Assembly (NCBI GenBank): GCA_013398015.1
Contig: VZRR01014170.1
Span: 215,682 to 279,681 of the forward strand
Length of the DNA: 64,000 nt
Direction: 5' to 3'
Source: Oreocharis arfaki
Lineage: Eukaryota; Chordata; Aves; Passeriformes; Paramythiidae
The number at the start of each line of letters is the position of its first letter. Position 1 is the stretch's first letter. Shown piece after piece: positions 23,211 through 34,953 of this stretch. Both the position numbers and the translations under genes were made by a program. The notes under the pieces were generated by a model. The model saw only the letters and a list, made by a program, of their open reading frames with translations, did no database searches and had not been told where the DNA came from.

Positions 23211-26200
23211 CATGCAGGACATCGTTAACCTACCAATTATACAGTATCTATATATAGGGACTTATAAATTAAAAAGTGTAGTGATTTATCAGATGAAATA
23301 AATACGAATGCAATAGAATTAAATACCTGAGTGAGGCTCTGGTTCACCAGTGCTAACAAACTCCTGGATGCTTGCCAACATCTTTCACCTTAGGGAAAAG
23401 GTTTTCCTTGTGATTGCATCATGAGTTGTCCATTTCTTGTATCATGTGTTTACCAGAAGAGGTGTTTTTGGCCCTGGGGCATGTTGTCTTGATTCTCTCC
23501 TTGCCCTATGGCTATGTTTGTTGCTGCTGCTCCTTCCCAGCTGATGCCCCATCAGACAGCAGCAGCTCTGGCAGCTCCAGCTGACCACAGGCAGAGGGCA
23601 CGGAGAAGAGCAGAGGATCCTCCTTTAGATACTTACTGATTACATGCTTAAGAAAGCTGCTCCTCCTGCCCCTCTGCACAGCACAGTTTGCAGCTTCGAG
23701 TTGTAATGTGGAGTCCAGTTTGCCCTTGAGGGCTTCTTGGCGTTGGACTGTGCAGGAGCATTTTGTGGGCATGCACAAGGTGCCGGTCCTCACAGCTTGC
23801 ACCACCTGGTGCAAGCACAAGATAAGTGTTTGCATCGAGGGAACACAGGATGCTTTGTGCCTGCCCCCTAGGAATAAGGCACTCTCTTCTTCTCCACCAG
23901 TATGAGCAACTCTTGGGCAACTCCTTGAGAGCAGTAACAGGGTCACACTTTTCTAATGTATTAGATCTCGTATAAAGAGCTTTCAGACATCTAGGAAATT
24001 ACAGCGATCAAGTTCTTTCCAAATAGGATTTCTTTCGGTCTAAGAAGATTTATGTCGTTGTAAAGAAGCATCTCCAGGAGTGAGACGGCACTTCATTCTT
24101 CATGGGCTTTCGTACTATTTCCCTAAGTTCTGTTACAAGCTGGTGAGAAATTATCAACATATTTTGATAGGTATCAAATAAATAAAAGAAAAAAAGAAGT
24201 TCTGAACGAAAGATTTTTGCAGTGCATTACCCCTAAATTCTGATTCCTTAGTTTCTAGGTTTTGTTTTTAGAGCTTTATGCACTTCATATACTTGTCTGT
24301 CATCTTTTCTCTCTCTTCTTTTTGGGAAGTAGACTTAAACCTTTACTTGTATCGACCGAATGAACATTTGGCCAGAATAAGAAAAGTGCTAATTCCCCAA
24401 GGAAGAAGTGTGCTGCCAGTATCACTCTTGGCTCTGATTCAGCAGCCACAGAGGAAAGTCTTTTCCAGATGTGGAGTTAGCTCTGTATGGAAGCTGCATT
24501 CATGTACTATTAGAAAGGTCAAGCAAAACAAGACCTTCATGCTTGCTTGAAGCTTTTTCACCTGAAGATACCAATTGTGTTTTCACCTGATAAGTATGGT
24601 CGCAGCTGCTTTTCTGAATGCAAGGAACCAAGGCACTGAGATTGTTAAAGACTTTTCTGAAAGTCAAGTGAGTTTTAATAGCTGGAAGCCCCCAGGTGGG
24701 CTTCCCCTCACTTAACTGCAGATGCCTGAAAGGCAACCATCTGACCTAATTGTCACAGACTCCCACTGCAGTGAACTAGCACTTAAAATTATGTGCCCTA
24801 CTTTAGATGTCTACTTGGAGTGACATACATTGTCCACCAGATGTGTGGGTTTCTTCCTGTGGAATAAGGAAGCCTAGGGTGATAAGCTGAGATGGAGATT
24901 GCAGATGTTTACATTTTGGTGAGACAAATCCATTACTGCAGTAAGGAACATGCTGGCTGCCCTCCCAAAAATAGGAGGCGTTCGGAAACTTTTTCCTACC
25001 TTGTCTGGTGTGACATCAGACAGCTTGAGTCACTAGCTCCAGGTAAAGTTCATGGCAGAGAAGTAGAGAAGTCACTTCTCCCCAGTTTCATAATTGTGTG
25101 CTGTCTGCAACTGAGTAGCTATTTTCTTTTGTTTATTAGCAATTACTGTTGAGAAAACACTCAGTTCCTAGAGTAATATTGGAAAAACAAAACCTGGCTT
25201 CATTAATGATCAGGTAGGTGAGATTCAAATACCTACCCAGCTGCTGTGTTGTAAGCAACTAAATTTTAGCTGAAACATTGCTCAATCTTCTTTTCTGTTG
25301 TCAATGACAAATGATAAACAGGAGAGGAGTGAAGGTTTTACTGTAATCTGTGTTTGCAGGTGTAAAGCCCATATTACAGCTTCTTAAAGCTATGTAAGGA
25401 ACAACCACAATGGGAATCATGGAAAGCATAAATTGATTGAGTTGCCCCAGAATGAATATACAGGAAGTTAACTGTGATGCTTTGTATCATCTCTTAAGAG
25501 AAGCTGACCTGGAAGGTTTATACTTCTCAAAGTGAGCTGCATCTATTCCTTGGGTACACATTATCAGGTAAATAAAGGAGGAAGGAAATTTGGAAGGAAC
25601 AGCAAGGAGGAATCATAAATGCATCACAAGTGAATAAGGATGGAATGTGAATGTGGAAGGGTAAAAGGTAATCAGAATGGCCAGAAAGATCTGTCTGTTA
25701 ATCCTAGTTGCTGTGTGGCTTAAGAGAGGGACAGATGATTGCAGGCATTTCAGTAGTACAGCTCTGAGGGTTCCTGTTCATTGCAGACTGGGGTGGGCTC
25801 CAAACCCTGCGCAGTTTGAAATCAGAGACTTCTTGGCCACCATAAATACAGTGTAAGGGAGCTTTCTAATCACAGCCACAACAGCTTGCATTCGAAATCC
25901 AGAAAGCTTTTGTTGAGGTCTGGCCTTTGAAAACACCTTCTGTAGTCAGCAATTAGTTTTAAATTCTGATACTAGGTATACAAAAATCTTGAACTCTATT
26001 ATGAAATTTCTGATAGCTGCAACTTAACAAATCATTTAAGATTTTATACATGAAGACACTTACAATAATATTATCTCCCTATTTTTCATATTGTAGGTAC
26101 AGAAGAAAACCGAATCTAGTAAACCTGTGTTTTTCTGGGTTGATACCCCCCAAACTGTAACTTCTTGCTCATAACTCTTTCCTTGTCATCATAAAATGTT

Positions 26201-27758
26201 CAACTGCAGTTTCTTTATTGTGTATTCTTTATTTTTAATCTTAGCTGCACTGATGTAACAACCTGTTATTATTGCAAAGCACTTCCATGCATGCTCTTTG
26301 TCTGCCCCCAGCATCCCGCTCCCAACCAGACAGTCTCCAGAATTCTTTTGTGGCAGCTCTGGCACTCATCTCCTCCCTCGGAGGGCTGATTCAGTCTGCT
26401 AAATGGAAAGAAAGCTGTGTGCTTCATTTTCTGTATTGGTTTGTGAGAAGCACGGAGGCAGAGGGAAGGGAGGCGGTGGCAGCATGTGGCTGGAAGAGGG
26501 GGATGAAGAGGGTTAATGGGAGGCAGACTCTCCTTTTCAGTGGCAATGAGTTTCTAGGCCAAACAAGTTTGACCTGCAGAATTTCACCTTTAGTCCTTCC
26601 CCTCTCTGGCTTCTCCCTGTAGGGCATTCTTTACCTTCCTGGCATTTTGGCTTTTTCCCTTCTCCTGAATTAATCTGTTTTCTCAATGTTTTGCATCTCT
26701 CCCTTTGCTGGTTTGCTTCTTCTCTACTTTGCAGTTAGGGTTTCTGCTCTCCTCCATACTATTCTTTTCACCTTGGTGTATTTATTAGAAACAACACCCC
26801 TGTTTTAATCCTTTTACGATGTTTAGCATTTTCTTTTGCATTGACTGTGGTTAGAAGAAGCTGGTGATGGTGTAGAGCTTGAGGGTAGAAATCCTGCAAA
26901 TCTCTTCCCATCTTGCTCACCTGCCTTCTGTGGTCAAACCTGCAGAGCAGACAAACAAACATTGGGAATCAGAGCATTTGATATATGTAGAGTTTTCTAG
27001 TTGAAAACATCTCCTTGAAATAAGTAGCAAAAATTTAGGAGGGAAAATCAGGCACTCAGGGTTTGGTTTTTGGTTTTTTTTTACTGTTTTTTTCCCACCT
27101 GCCTCCCTGGAGATTCTGATGATGTGAAATTTGATATATAAGGTTTCTTTCTGTTGGGTGCTGCTTTCCAATACATGCTCCGCAACTGCTCAAGTATCTA
27201 CCCTGTCTTGTTTTCCAGGAAGGGGAGTAGCACAGATTGTTCACCCAAGAGACAAAAATGGACTTTATTGGTAAATGCAGATACTGTGTTCTTTGTTCAC
27301 GCCAAGTTGACTGTCCATGGGAACACTTAAAGATTATTTCCTCTGCAATGGGGATTAAGATCCGTGGAAGATCCTTAACTGGAAACTTGTTGAGTACAGT
27401 ACATCAGCATCAGAGCACATAAAAACTTTGGCTCAATTGATTTATCTTTCCAGGATGTATTTTTTGTTATTGTACACTTTTCCCACCCCCCAAATACCTT
27501 TTCCTTTCCCCCTAAAGTACTGTGCTACCTCTGTTTTGAGATAATGCCATGGGCTAGTAGCATTTGCCTAGATTGTAGGTCAGAAACAGTAAAACTGATG
27601 GATTTCATATATGTCGTGCAGCACTAGAATAAGGCCACTTCCTCAGAGAACAACTGAGAGTATCTGGGGGGGGTTTGCTACCCTTACCAAGATTTGTGCA
27701 GAGCACTGAAAAATTATTAAAAAGGTGAAAGAGGGCTCAGGAAGTCACGTAGTCTGGC

Positions 27759-27780
27759 GAGGCTCTGCTGAGGCTCTGCT
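27759..27780. repeat. two-copy 11-bp tandem repeat
   Basis: GAGGCTCTGCT occurs twice in direct tandem, about 300 bases upstream of the CpG island. It is a short duplication without known function. Confidence 0.8.
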
Positions 27781-28368
27781 TGGCTGAGGAAGGTTTATAC
27801 ATTTTTAAACACTTCCATTGATGGAATAATCTCCCCAGGCAAGTCACACAGAAGACACTACTAATTATATAACACAGCAGAATGCATTTTTCCTTCAAAA
27901 TTTGTTTGATCTTTTACAGTTTGTGTAAAGTCACATTCATAAAATAACGAATAGGCCGTGACATAGCATTTCTTCTTCCAAAGCCTACGCATGAGCCAGT
28001 GCGCCCAAAGCACGCACTGTAAAAACATGAACGGGAAAGTTATGTTTTATTTGCCCCTCTCTCCTTCACCTCTAGATCCTCGCCTGCTGGACGAGGTTCC
28101 TCGCCCCCAGGTGCTGCCAGGGGCCGGCGCGATGTTTGCCCCGGCGCTGCGGGACGGGACGGCTGGAGCGGCCGCTCCCGGGCGGTCGGGGCTCGGGACA
28201 GCCCCTCCACGGGGCGCCTCNGAGGAGGGGCGCCGGGGGCAGGAGGCTGCCGGGCGGGAGCCCAGCGCTGCGGCGGCCGCCGGACGGCAGGTCGGGGTCA
28301 GTGCCCGTGCCCAGCGCCACCGCCGCGCCGTGTGGAGGGAGCGGCGCTGCCGCCGCCCGTTCGCGCCC

Positions 28369-28413
28369 ATGGGGGACTCGGTGTTCAGCGAGAGGCCGGC
28401 GCTGCGCTACGCG
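28369..28413 (+). CDS. first coding exon of an unidentified plus-strand gene (MGDSVFSERPALRYA)
   Basis: An ATG followed by G (GCGCCCATGGG) opens a 15-codon segment, MGDSVFSERPALRYA. It ends exactly at the donor GCG|GTGAGTG at 28,414. Location within a CpG island, a whole number of codons before the donor, and a splice site very close to consensus make this a credible gene start. The frame is open upstream through the GC-rich leader to about 27,991, so an earlier in-frame start cannot be excluded, but this ATG is the last before the donor. The following intron would be long: the next in-phase exon candidate is at 44,621. I do not recognise the N-terminus and give no symbol. A repeat of the surrounding segment suggests a second copy of this exon could lie in the gap. 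Confidence 0.62.
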
Positions 28414-28492
28414 GTGAGTGCCGCGGCGGGAAGGGGCTGCGCGGGGCCGGGGCGCCCACGTGTGCCATGAGGTGCTGGGAGTGTTCGTCCCG

Positions 28493-28520
28493 CCGTCCGT
28501 CCGTCCGTCTGTCTGTCCGT
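28493..28520. repeat. (CCGT/CTGT)n microsatellite
   Basis: Seven tetranucleotide units of the CCGT/CTGT type lie in intron 1 just after the first exon. The same array with the same interruptions recurs at about 29,040-29,067. Confidence 0.85.
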
Positions 28521-28780
28521 GCGCGGAGCCGCGGGTCAGAGGGAGGTGGCTGCNGTCGGGGTCCGCCCGGGACGGCCAGAGCCGGGAACGGAGCCGCCTC
28601 TGCGGGGAGGGCTCGCAGGTGCGCCGGGCTGAGCGCCGCGGGGAGGCACCGGCGCGGGGCGGGGGAACCGAAACCACCGCCTCTCCGGGAGCCGCCCCCT
28701 CCCGCTGCCGCCCGGCGCTGCCGAGGGGCTGCCGGCGGCGGGGGGGGGACAGCCGGGGGCGGGCTGCGGGCGGGAGGTAC

Positions 28781-29104
28781 GAGGAGGGGCGCCGGGGGCC
28801 GNNNNNNNNNNNNNNNNNNNNNNNNNNNNNNNNNNNNNNNNNNNNNNNNNNNNNNNNNNNNNNNNNNNNNNNNNNNNNNNNNNNNNNNNNNNNNNNNNNN
28901 NNNNNNNNNNNNNNNNNNNNNNNNNNNNNNNNNNNNNNNNNNNNNNNNNNNNNNNNNNNNNNNNNNNNNNNNNNNNNNNNNNNNNNNNNNNNNNNNNNNN
29001 NCCCCCGTGTGCCATGGGGTGCGGGGAGTGTTCGCCCCGCCGTCCGTCCGTCCGTCTGTCTGTCCGTGCGCGGAGCCGCGGGTCAGAGGGAGGTGGCTGC
29101 AGTC
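28781..29104. repeat. second, gap-interrupted copy of the exon 1 segment (copy B)
   Basis: It starts with the 19 bases found at 28,222-28,240, runs into the 200-N gap, and ends with a 99-bp block about 97% identical to 28,459-28,557. By offset, the equivalent of the first exon would fall around 28,928-28,972, inside the Ns. It is either a recent tandem duplication or an assembly artefact. Confidence 0.8.
28802..29001. other. assembly gap of 200 Ns
   Basis: Exactly 200 consecutive Ns, which suggests a nominal gap size. It lies in the GC-richest part of the window, where short-read assemblies typically fail. Confidence 0.98.
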
Positions 29105-29470
29105 CTGCCCCGGCGAGGACTCGATGAGCGCAGCCTGCAGGCGGGGCGCCGAGCTGGAGGATTTTCCCCGCTTTCCTACGTGGGAGTGTCGCGCTTTGCT
29201 GGAGATGACATAAAATATGTATTTCTTTAATTAATTAAAAAGAGGGCGATGCGGTGCCAGGCACGGGGCAGCCAGGCTGCAGCCGGCAGGAGAAGTGGCG
29301 GTGCTGCCTCTCCCTGGGGGTAGCGGTCGCTCCGGCTTAGGGAGGCGCTCGGGGGATCCCGGGAGCCCCGTGCCCGGCCCCCGCTGGCCCCTTCTCTTGT
29401 CCGCGGGCTGGGGGTGAGCCCAGCACCGCGAGTGCTCTCGGTGGCTGGTTCCGGCACCGCTCCCGCCGCG

Positions 29471-32400
29471 GTTCGGATAATAACACCGTACTTTATTTAA
29501 TTTCCTTCATGAGAGCTGGTGCTGTTGAGAAGCCGCTGCACTTCCACCAGCCTTATTAGGAGCATTTTCTCCTTTGCTCTGGAGAGGAAAAAAAAAAAAA
29601 AAAAAACACCGCAAAAAAAAAACCACGCNGTAAAAACAACCAGCTGCCTCCTCTCCTGAAGTCATAAATAAACTCCAGCACGAGTAATAGCATGCGAGGG
29701 CTGCTGCCGCTCTCGTTTGTACCCATGTCAGTGATGAATAATTTTATTGCGGTTGTTAAAGTTGTGTGGGAATTGTCAGTCAGAGCAGACTTGCTTCACT
29801 GGTCCTGGGAGCAAGGGTGCTGGATTGGTGGGATGGGTTGGTGGATTTCTAAGTGTATCACTTACGGGATACACTGCGATGTGCTTTTTTTTCACTTGCT
29901 TCACTTTGATTCCCTCAGTATGGGACATTAAATTAAACTTCTTTTTATACACCTTTTTTTTTTTTTAAACCTACTGTGAAGAGTTTGGAAGAGACTGCTT
30001 GCGTTTTTTTGGGCAGCAGGGTTTAATGTCTGTACATATTTTTGTACCCACTCACCTGTAGGTGTTAGTGCTTTCAGCTGCTGTAATAATACGAGAGTTT
30101 TTGGAGGTAATGGTAAGTCGGCTAAATTAGTTAATAGAAGCAAACACCTTTGGCACTGTGTGTGAGTAGTGATAGTGATTTCACTAGGACTCTAGTTATC
30201 ATGCATCAAATGAATTGGAGCCACTTCTTTCAACAGGGTAATGGTGCTGTATTTCGATGAGTGGAGACCACAGCCAGTCACGTCACGTGCTAGTGCCATG
30301 AAACTTTTATTACTTCCTGTGATTGTGCTTGTCAGTCTTCCATTAACTACTAGTTGCAAACACATTATTGTTTCTGTCAGTTGATTATCAGTCCTGTTTT
30401 ATGCCCAGAGCCCGCAGCAGGTAGTGCATTGAATTCAGGACAGCAGGCATGCAAGGGAAAAAGGATGGCCAGCCATATTGGGTGACCATTACACCTTTTG
30501 CAAAACCCCTGCTCTTTCCTTGCTGTGTGTTGCAGCAAAAAGGAAATTGTGCACCTAAAAGTAAAACTTAAAAGTATTTTTTTACTATTTTAGGATATAT
30601 TTCAATAATAAAGTAGCAACACATAGTTATATCTTGGAGGTGACATTTGTAGTTGATATTTCTGGTTTGCCTGGAGAATAGGGATCTGGATGCTGTGCAT
30701 TATCCGTGCATAGGCTTAATGTGAAAAGAAATGCTTGTTGACTTGATGATAAGCTAAGACTGTAGAGCTTTCATGTATTGAGACCTTAGTAGTTACTGCT
30801 TAAATGTAACATAGTGCCGTTCTCATTAAGTAATTGCGTGGTGTAAATACAAATTAAGTTTTTGGATTGTTTTGATAGCTGTGAAATAAAAATTATGCAG
30901 TGTTATAGCATTTAATAGTGATTAATTTATTGGCAGAAGAAATTACAGTGATTTTTGTGGTGAGCTTCTCTTCTGGTTTTCAGGAGTGATAATTAAAGTT
31001 TCATGGTTTTCATAAAAGGAAGCATCTGCAGTAGCATCTTTGCCATGTGCTTTTGAAGGAAGTCTCCCAGTCTTCCCCAGTTGTGTGCTTAGCTTTATGT
31101 CTTGGGGTGGTCAGAGCATGGGAAACAGCATTTTTTCAGGTGATGCTGAACTGGGAAGTGTGGTCCTGGTGCTTCCCAGAGCTTGGAGGGTATTTGAGCC
31201 TCAGGACCAAGCTAGAGTCAGCTAAACTTGGAAAATTCGTGTTGTTTGGACATTCGATCTGCTGTACCAGCCCCTGAGCTCTGCAATGTGCTACATCCAG
31301 TGCCACACAATAATGTCGTCATAAATCAGCAGGGATGACACTGTGATTCTGAGGCTTCCTAGTGTGTTTGCAAGCATAGCTTATACAAACACAGGCTTAA
31401 TAGCTTAAGACTGTTATGTCAGTGGGTATGATCACATCACCTATAGCACATTTGATCCTGTGTGTGTGTTAAGTGAGAGTGGGATGTCTGATAATTATGT
31501 CACGGTTCCATTTTGAACTCAGCACTGGTGTTGACTTACCGAAAAACTCCACTAGGCAAAGAGGTGATTTTAATAAGCTGAAACATTGTTTTCAGTGAAA
31601 AGTAAGTTAAAAGAAACCAGCCATTTGAAAATGAGTAAAAATATATTATTAAAGGAGTAGGTGTAAAAAAAAAAAAAAATCCAGCAAAAAAACCCCACCA
31701 AACCAAAATGCAGATTGAGAGTTATACTTGCATTGGATGACAGAAACATTTTTTTTTCCCTCCTAATATCTCTTTGCTAGTCCAAAGACCTCTTCTCCCT
31801 TTCTCACATATTTATAAGACATTTTTATTAAAACTTGCAGAAAGGTAAATAATATCTCATTCTTGATGTATGTTGCCTGGCCAAACTGTAGCCTTTAATT
31901 TTTAGATGTGGGTTAGTTTTACCTGCCCACTAATCATCTGACTGAATTACTCTGATTTACAAGCTCTCTTTGGTATCATGGTGTTTGTAACTGATACTAA
32001 GATGTCCAAATGTTCCAGGCATAGTTTTCATGTAGTTTCATTAAAAGGGTTTGTCACCTTCCTGACTTGAGATTTCTTCCTGTTTGTTGCTGATTTTTTT
32101 TTCCCCGTCTTAGTAGCTTTATGGGGTAACTAAAAAGCTGTTTCATACATCTTGGCTAAAACACCGGAAGGCAATATTGTACTTACTTTGAGAGATCCAT
32201 TGGTTACTTGAGATGTAGAGGATTTTATGTAACGGAAAGACTCAAAACAGCCTCAGCTCTTGCCCAATCAACCGGCCCCTCAGTGGTTCAAAGCAGGAAG
32301 CTTGGAGCATGGTCTGGTTTGGATATAGGCATTTTAATCTTAGTGTAATATCTTTAATCTTGTTTTGTCTTGAAACATTTACCAGAAAGGATTTCCCTCA

Positions 32401-34815
32401 AGGGAAAGGACATTTTACCCTGATGAGGAAACTCTGGCTGCCTTTCACCAGGGAATATGAGAAAATGGGGAGGAGCTGGGATTTGGAAGTGGCTACCATG
32501 ACTTGAGGGGTACCTTGGGGAATTCATCTGAAGAGAAGATGTGACTTTTTCTTGGGGCCAAAAACTGAGTGTTCTGGCATCCAGAGTGGGGGGGATGTGA
32601 GTCCCTGGATGACACAACTTTTGAGTTGGTTTAAGTTTCTGAATTTATTGCTGATGATGAAGTCACCTCAAATTCAGACATCAGAGTATTTTGAGAAAAG
32701 AAGGGTTTTCTCCCAGGCTCCAGCAGTGTTTGGGGCATTGTATTGTGTGTTTGCTCAGCCTGTGCCCAGCTGACCCCTAGCTGGGGTGATGGGAAGACTT
32801 GCTGCTCACTCTTTAGTGTCTTAAGTCCCATCAGTCTGCATGGAAGGATGGAGAAAACAAAAGAAACAGTTTGCAAGGGAAACTACGACACTAGCGAGAA
32901 CCTTCTGCTTTCTGGAGCATAGAGGGAGTAAAAAGAGGATAACAGACATTTTCCTCCAATATTCCAGTTGTAGTAATGCTAACTGTACCTTATAGCAATT
33001 AGATATTAGAATAATTCAAGGTAGAGTAGCGAGATTGGTGGTGGCACTGTAAAAGCATAAGCTGGAACTGTAAAAATCTCCTTGTGAGAAGGACCCAAGC
33101 ACTGACATCCTCCTGTCAAGCTTGGGTCTTGGGTCACAAGCTCCTGGCTTGCTTGTGTTTTGCAAGAATCCACTTTTAAAGACAGTTGCTTGTGTTTCTG
33201 ATTTCAGGACATGTTGCCTCGTGACTTGAGCCTTCGGCCATTCACAGATTTTTACAATAAACTTGCATGCCACAAGCAGACCCCATTTGTTACCATAATT
33301 GTCGGAAATCCTACAAGTAATTTATCTTACTGGACTAATAAGTGTGCTGCCTTCACCTAGACCGTTTGACTGGTTTCTCTATCTTCCTGATGGGCTTGCC
33401 AGCAAGAAACAGCATAGGAGCAGGCTGGGCCAGTGTGTATCCAGATCAATCATAATGTATTTTTGTACGTAGGTTTGGTGAGGTTAAGGACAGGCTGTGG
33501 GTTGGAGAGTAAGTTCCTGCCCACCAAAAAAACTTAAACATCTCTATTCCACAGAAGGTAGCTGCTTATTTTCTCCTATCCTGAATACTCACAAGCAGAG
33601 TTAACTTGTTCAGGAAAATTTAATTGCTCTGTAGGTGTTGTTTTCAAAGTAGGAAATTGTGAAGAAAACTATCAAATTCACCAAATAAGCAAGCTACAGA
33701 GGAGGCAATTAGCAGTAGAGGAATGGTTAAATGTCAGATTTCTGGCATCTGATTCTTGGATTTTATTCATCAAGGACTTATGCTCACCTTATGCATGTTG
33801 GATTTTTTGGAAGGAGTAATATGATTTCTGATGGCTGTTGAGCCCAGTACTTCATTCTTCATTTGGGTGAAATTCCCAGTGACAGTGGTGACTCACGCTT
33901 ACACTTCTGCAGCATTTGAAAGTACTTTTATTACTAAAGAGCATATATAAATATAGGAAGTGAGCACTCTTTGTCACTCAGTGTGAACACCACGGCCAAG
34001 CTTTTACTGGGGTTGATGGCACCTGAAGTGAGTCCGGCTGGTTTTTATCTGCTGTGCAAAGTGGCCATGAGTTGACACCAAAGAATCCAGGGAAGACAGG
34101 AAGCAAAGGGTTTGTGTGTGTTGCAGGATTATAAAAAGTTACAGGAAGTAGATTTCTGTTCTGATCAGGTTCTATCTTTTTACAGCTCTTGAACACTTGG
34201 TGTATTCTGGGAGCCCTTCAGTGACATGTGGATATGAATGTTCTTCCTCTCATGTGCAGGAGAAAGATGGAGGGGCAAATGCAGGTTGAGTTGGGCAGGG
34301 CTTGCTACGTTAGGTGCAGAGCCACGCTGATGTGGTTTTATTAGTCTGCTCCCAGATACTGTGTAGGAGTAGAAGTGGCCTAAAGTATGTAGAAAGTGGC
34401 CACCCTGTGTATAGACAACAGGAGGCAAAGCTTTCCTTTATTCAGTTTCTCTGTCTGTGTCTAGCATAATCTGTCCCTGCAGAGCAATTACAGTTCTTGT
34501 AATAGTACTTATGAAGATGCGTTTAGTAAAACTCCCACATGAGTGGAGCTTCACAGTTTCTCTTCAGAGGGGCACACAATCATTAGGCTCAGATGTGATG
34601 CTGTGCTTCCCCAGGAAGGGTTATGCTGATTCTGCTTCTCCAGGAGAAGATTGAATCAGCCAGCACTAGTCCTTTGCAGAGCTTCAGGGTGAGGTTTTGG
34701 GCTCAGGTCTCCCTGAGCAGCAAGGCCATGTGTGTCTAAAATCAGCAACCTGTGCCTGTAATGGAGGTTAGCCATGTAGATGAAGTGCAAGATGAGGATT
34801 TCGGTCTCTGTTATG
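29471..34815. other. presumed intron 1, no further exon found
   Basis: AT-rich sequence following the CpG island, with an A-run at 29,589-29,606 and several short T- or A-runs. No recognisable transposable element or coding exon. Assignment to an intron depends on the first exon at 28,369 being real. Confidence 0.4.
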
Positions 34816-34953
34816 CCCTTTTCTGGTTATTTTTGAGCAAGCCTCTTCTCTGGTCCTTTTAATTTTTTTTTTTTTTTTTTTTTCCCTTTTTTGGTTATTT
34901 TTGAGCAAGCCTCTTTTCTGGTCCTTTTAATTTTTTTTTTTTTTTTTTTTTTT
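34816..34953. repeat. 68-bp tandem duplication ending in T-tracts
   Basis: Two adjacent copies begin CCCTTTT, share GGTTATTTTTGAGCAAGCCT and GGTCCTTTTAA, and end in T-runs of 21 and 23 bases. Apart from T-run length they differ at only two positions, so the duplication is young. The period is 68 bp. Confidence 0.9.

Larger units (their letters stand above)
20375..28074. other. non-coding stretch upstream of the CpG island
   Basis: AT-rich sequence with no supported gene. It holds a perfect hairpin (23,185-23,210), a C-rich quadruplex-type tract (22,711-22,743), a 19-nt microexon-like minus-strand unit (26,921-26,939) and an 11-bp direct repeat (27,759-27,780). The last 100 bases lead into the CpG island without an obvious TATA box or CCAAT box. 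Confidence 0.5.
28222..28557. repeat. segment partly repeated on both sides of the assembly gap (copy A)
   Basis: Its first 19 bases (28,222-28,240) recur exactly at 28,781-28,799. Its last 99 bases (28,459-28,557) recur with three substitutions and one N at 29,006-29,104. The two ends are 336 bp apart here and 324 bp apart in the second copy, 200 of which are N. Copy A carries the whole first coding exon. Confidence 0.85.
28075..29470 (+). promoter_or_regulatory. CpG-island promoter
   Basis: An abrupt change from AT-rich DNA to a GC- and CpG-dense block, with NotI-type GCGGCCGC near 28,168-28,175, GGGCGG-type GC boxes and G-runs. It falls back to AT-rich sequence after about 29,470. There is no clear TATA box, as is usual for CpG-island promoters. 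The plus-strand first exon (28,369-28,413) sits inside it. Such islands are often bidirectional, so a minus-strand transcript starting here could serve the exon candidates at 20.2 kb and below; that is inference. The island is interrupted by an assembly gap and contains three single ambiguous bases in and near it (28,221, 28,554, 29,629). Confidence 0.85.

Noticed and set aside
28332..29230. Very long open frames on both strands through the CpG island
   Set aside because: Stop codons are rare in GC-rich DNA, and the frames run through 200 Ns. Only the short ATG-to-donor segment is supported.
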